Origin: Woeseiaceae bacterium
GTDB taxonomy: Bacteria; Pseudomonadota; Gammaproteobacteria; Steroidobacterales; Woeseiaceae
DNA length: 64,000 nucleotides
NCBI GenBank assembly: GCA_021773035.1
Contig: JAJFKU010000045.1
Span: 62,001-126,000 of the forward strand
Reading direction: 5' to 3'
In this document: positions 63,810-64,000 of the stretch, piece after piece
Numbering within the stretch: position 1 is the first letter of the stretch
How the letters are laid out: each line of letters starts with the position of its first letter
Made by a program: the position numbers and the translations under genes
The notes under the pieces: model-generated
The model's input: only the letters and a program-made list of their open reading frames with translations
Databases searched by the model: none
What the model was told of the DNA's origin: nothing

Positions 63810-64000
63810 TCTACAACAATATTCTCGAGACTATCGGTAAAACACCGATCGTACGGCTCAATAAAATGGCGCCCGATCATGTGGATATGTACGTCAAAGT
63901 GGAGTCTTTCAACCCGCTGGCGTCGGTCAAGGACCGGCTGGCCTTCGCTATTATCAATGATGCGGAGAAACGCGGCACGCTGAAGCCCGGCCAGACCGTC
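63806..64000 (+). CDS. cysK: Cysteine synthase A (5' part, cut by the window end)
   Basis: The visible 65 residues read MIYNNILETIGKTPIVRLNK and contain NPLASVKDRLAF with the PLP lysine (Lys42). It makes cysteine from O-acetylserine and sulfide, the last step after CysJI. The gene runs past the right edge. It is coupled to cysG by a 4-nt overlap. Confidence 0.93.
   Translation, partial: MIYNNILETIGKTPIVRLNKMAPDHVDMYVKVESFNPLASVKDRLAFAIINDAEKRGTLKPGQTV

Overview
The window reads as a chromosomal segment of a free-living, moderately GC-rich gammaproteobacterium. Supporting traits are a CysB-type regulator beside cysJIH/cysG/cysK, PBP4-type DacB, a TIGR04211 SH3 protein, a choice-of-anchor H protein with a GlyGly-CTERM-like tail, a YpfJ-type metallopeptidase and many RND pumps. 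The lineage could be an uncultured marine order such as Woeseiales, but that is inference. I saw no rRNA, tRNA, transposase, prophage or CRISPR array. Gene density is high, with many 1-16 nt overlaps.

Layout. 0-6 kb: a Tat-type NAD-dependent epimerase, a REP-like hairpin, then a leftward operon DUF1800 > DUF1501 > RnfD-like membrane protein > DUF2330. 6-9 kb: a rightward ECF sigma operon (DUF6249 membrane protein, sigma factor, small membrane partner, 68-aa protein, class V aminotransferase). 9.0-9.3 kb: a candidate 26-codon leftward gene with a perfect Shine-Dalgarno and two hairpins behind it. 9.3-11.6 kb: TerB-like protein, EamA exporter, choice-of-anchor H protein. 11.5-25 kb: three RND permeases and three adaptors in two leftward operons, one headed by a PadR regulator. 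25-34.8 kb: FAD-dependent oxidase, YpfJ peptidase, threonine dehydratase, amidohydrolase, a repeat-built DUF4097-like protein, CBS protein, dienelactone hydrolase, TPR and TonB-domain proteins, TfoX-like, cyclase and a lipoprotein. 34.9-37.5 kb: class II aldolase-mtnA-folD. 37.6-51.8 kb: metabolic and membrane genes (GFA, ceramidase-like, cupin, acyltransferase, GIY-YIG, DUF819, NERD, ABC ATPase, MATE, M20 peptidase, CPA2 antiporter, a second dienelactone hydrolase, PGPGW). 51.8-56.9 kb: a sigma-54 module and envelope genes. 57-64 kb: assimilatory sulfate reduction.

The most interesting unit is 51.77-54.1 kb. A PAS-PAS-AAA+-Fis sigma-54 activator is transcribed divergently from an unannotated 45-codon secreted-peptide gene. 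That small gene has a near-consensus -24/-12 promoter, two tandem palindromes as probable enhancer sites, and a strong intrinsic terminator after a C-tract-rich 3' UTR. The activator overlaps a VTT-family membrane protein gene, which overlaps dacB, so the circuit may serve the envelope.

The second is the cysJIH leader at 56.96-57.01 kb. It can form a long hairpin reaching into the Shine-Dalgarno, or a mutually exclusive shorter hairpin that frees it. It lies behind a plausible CysB site.
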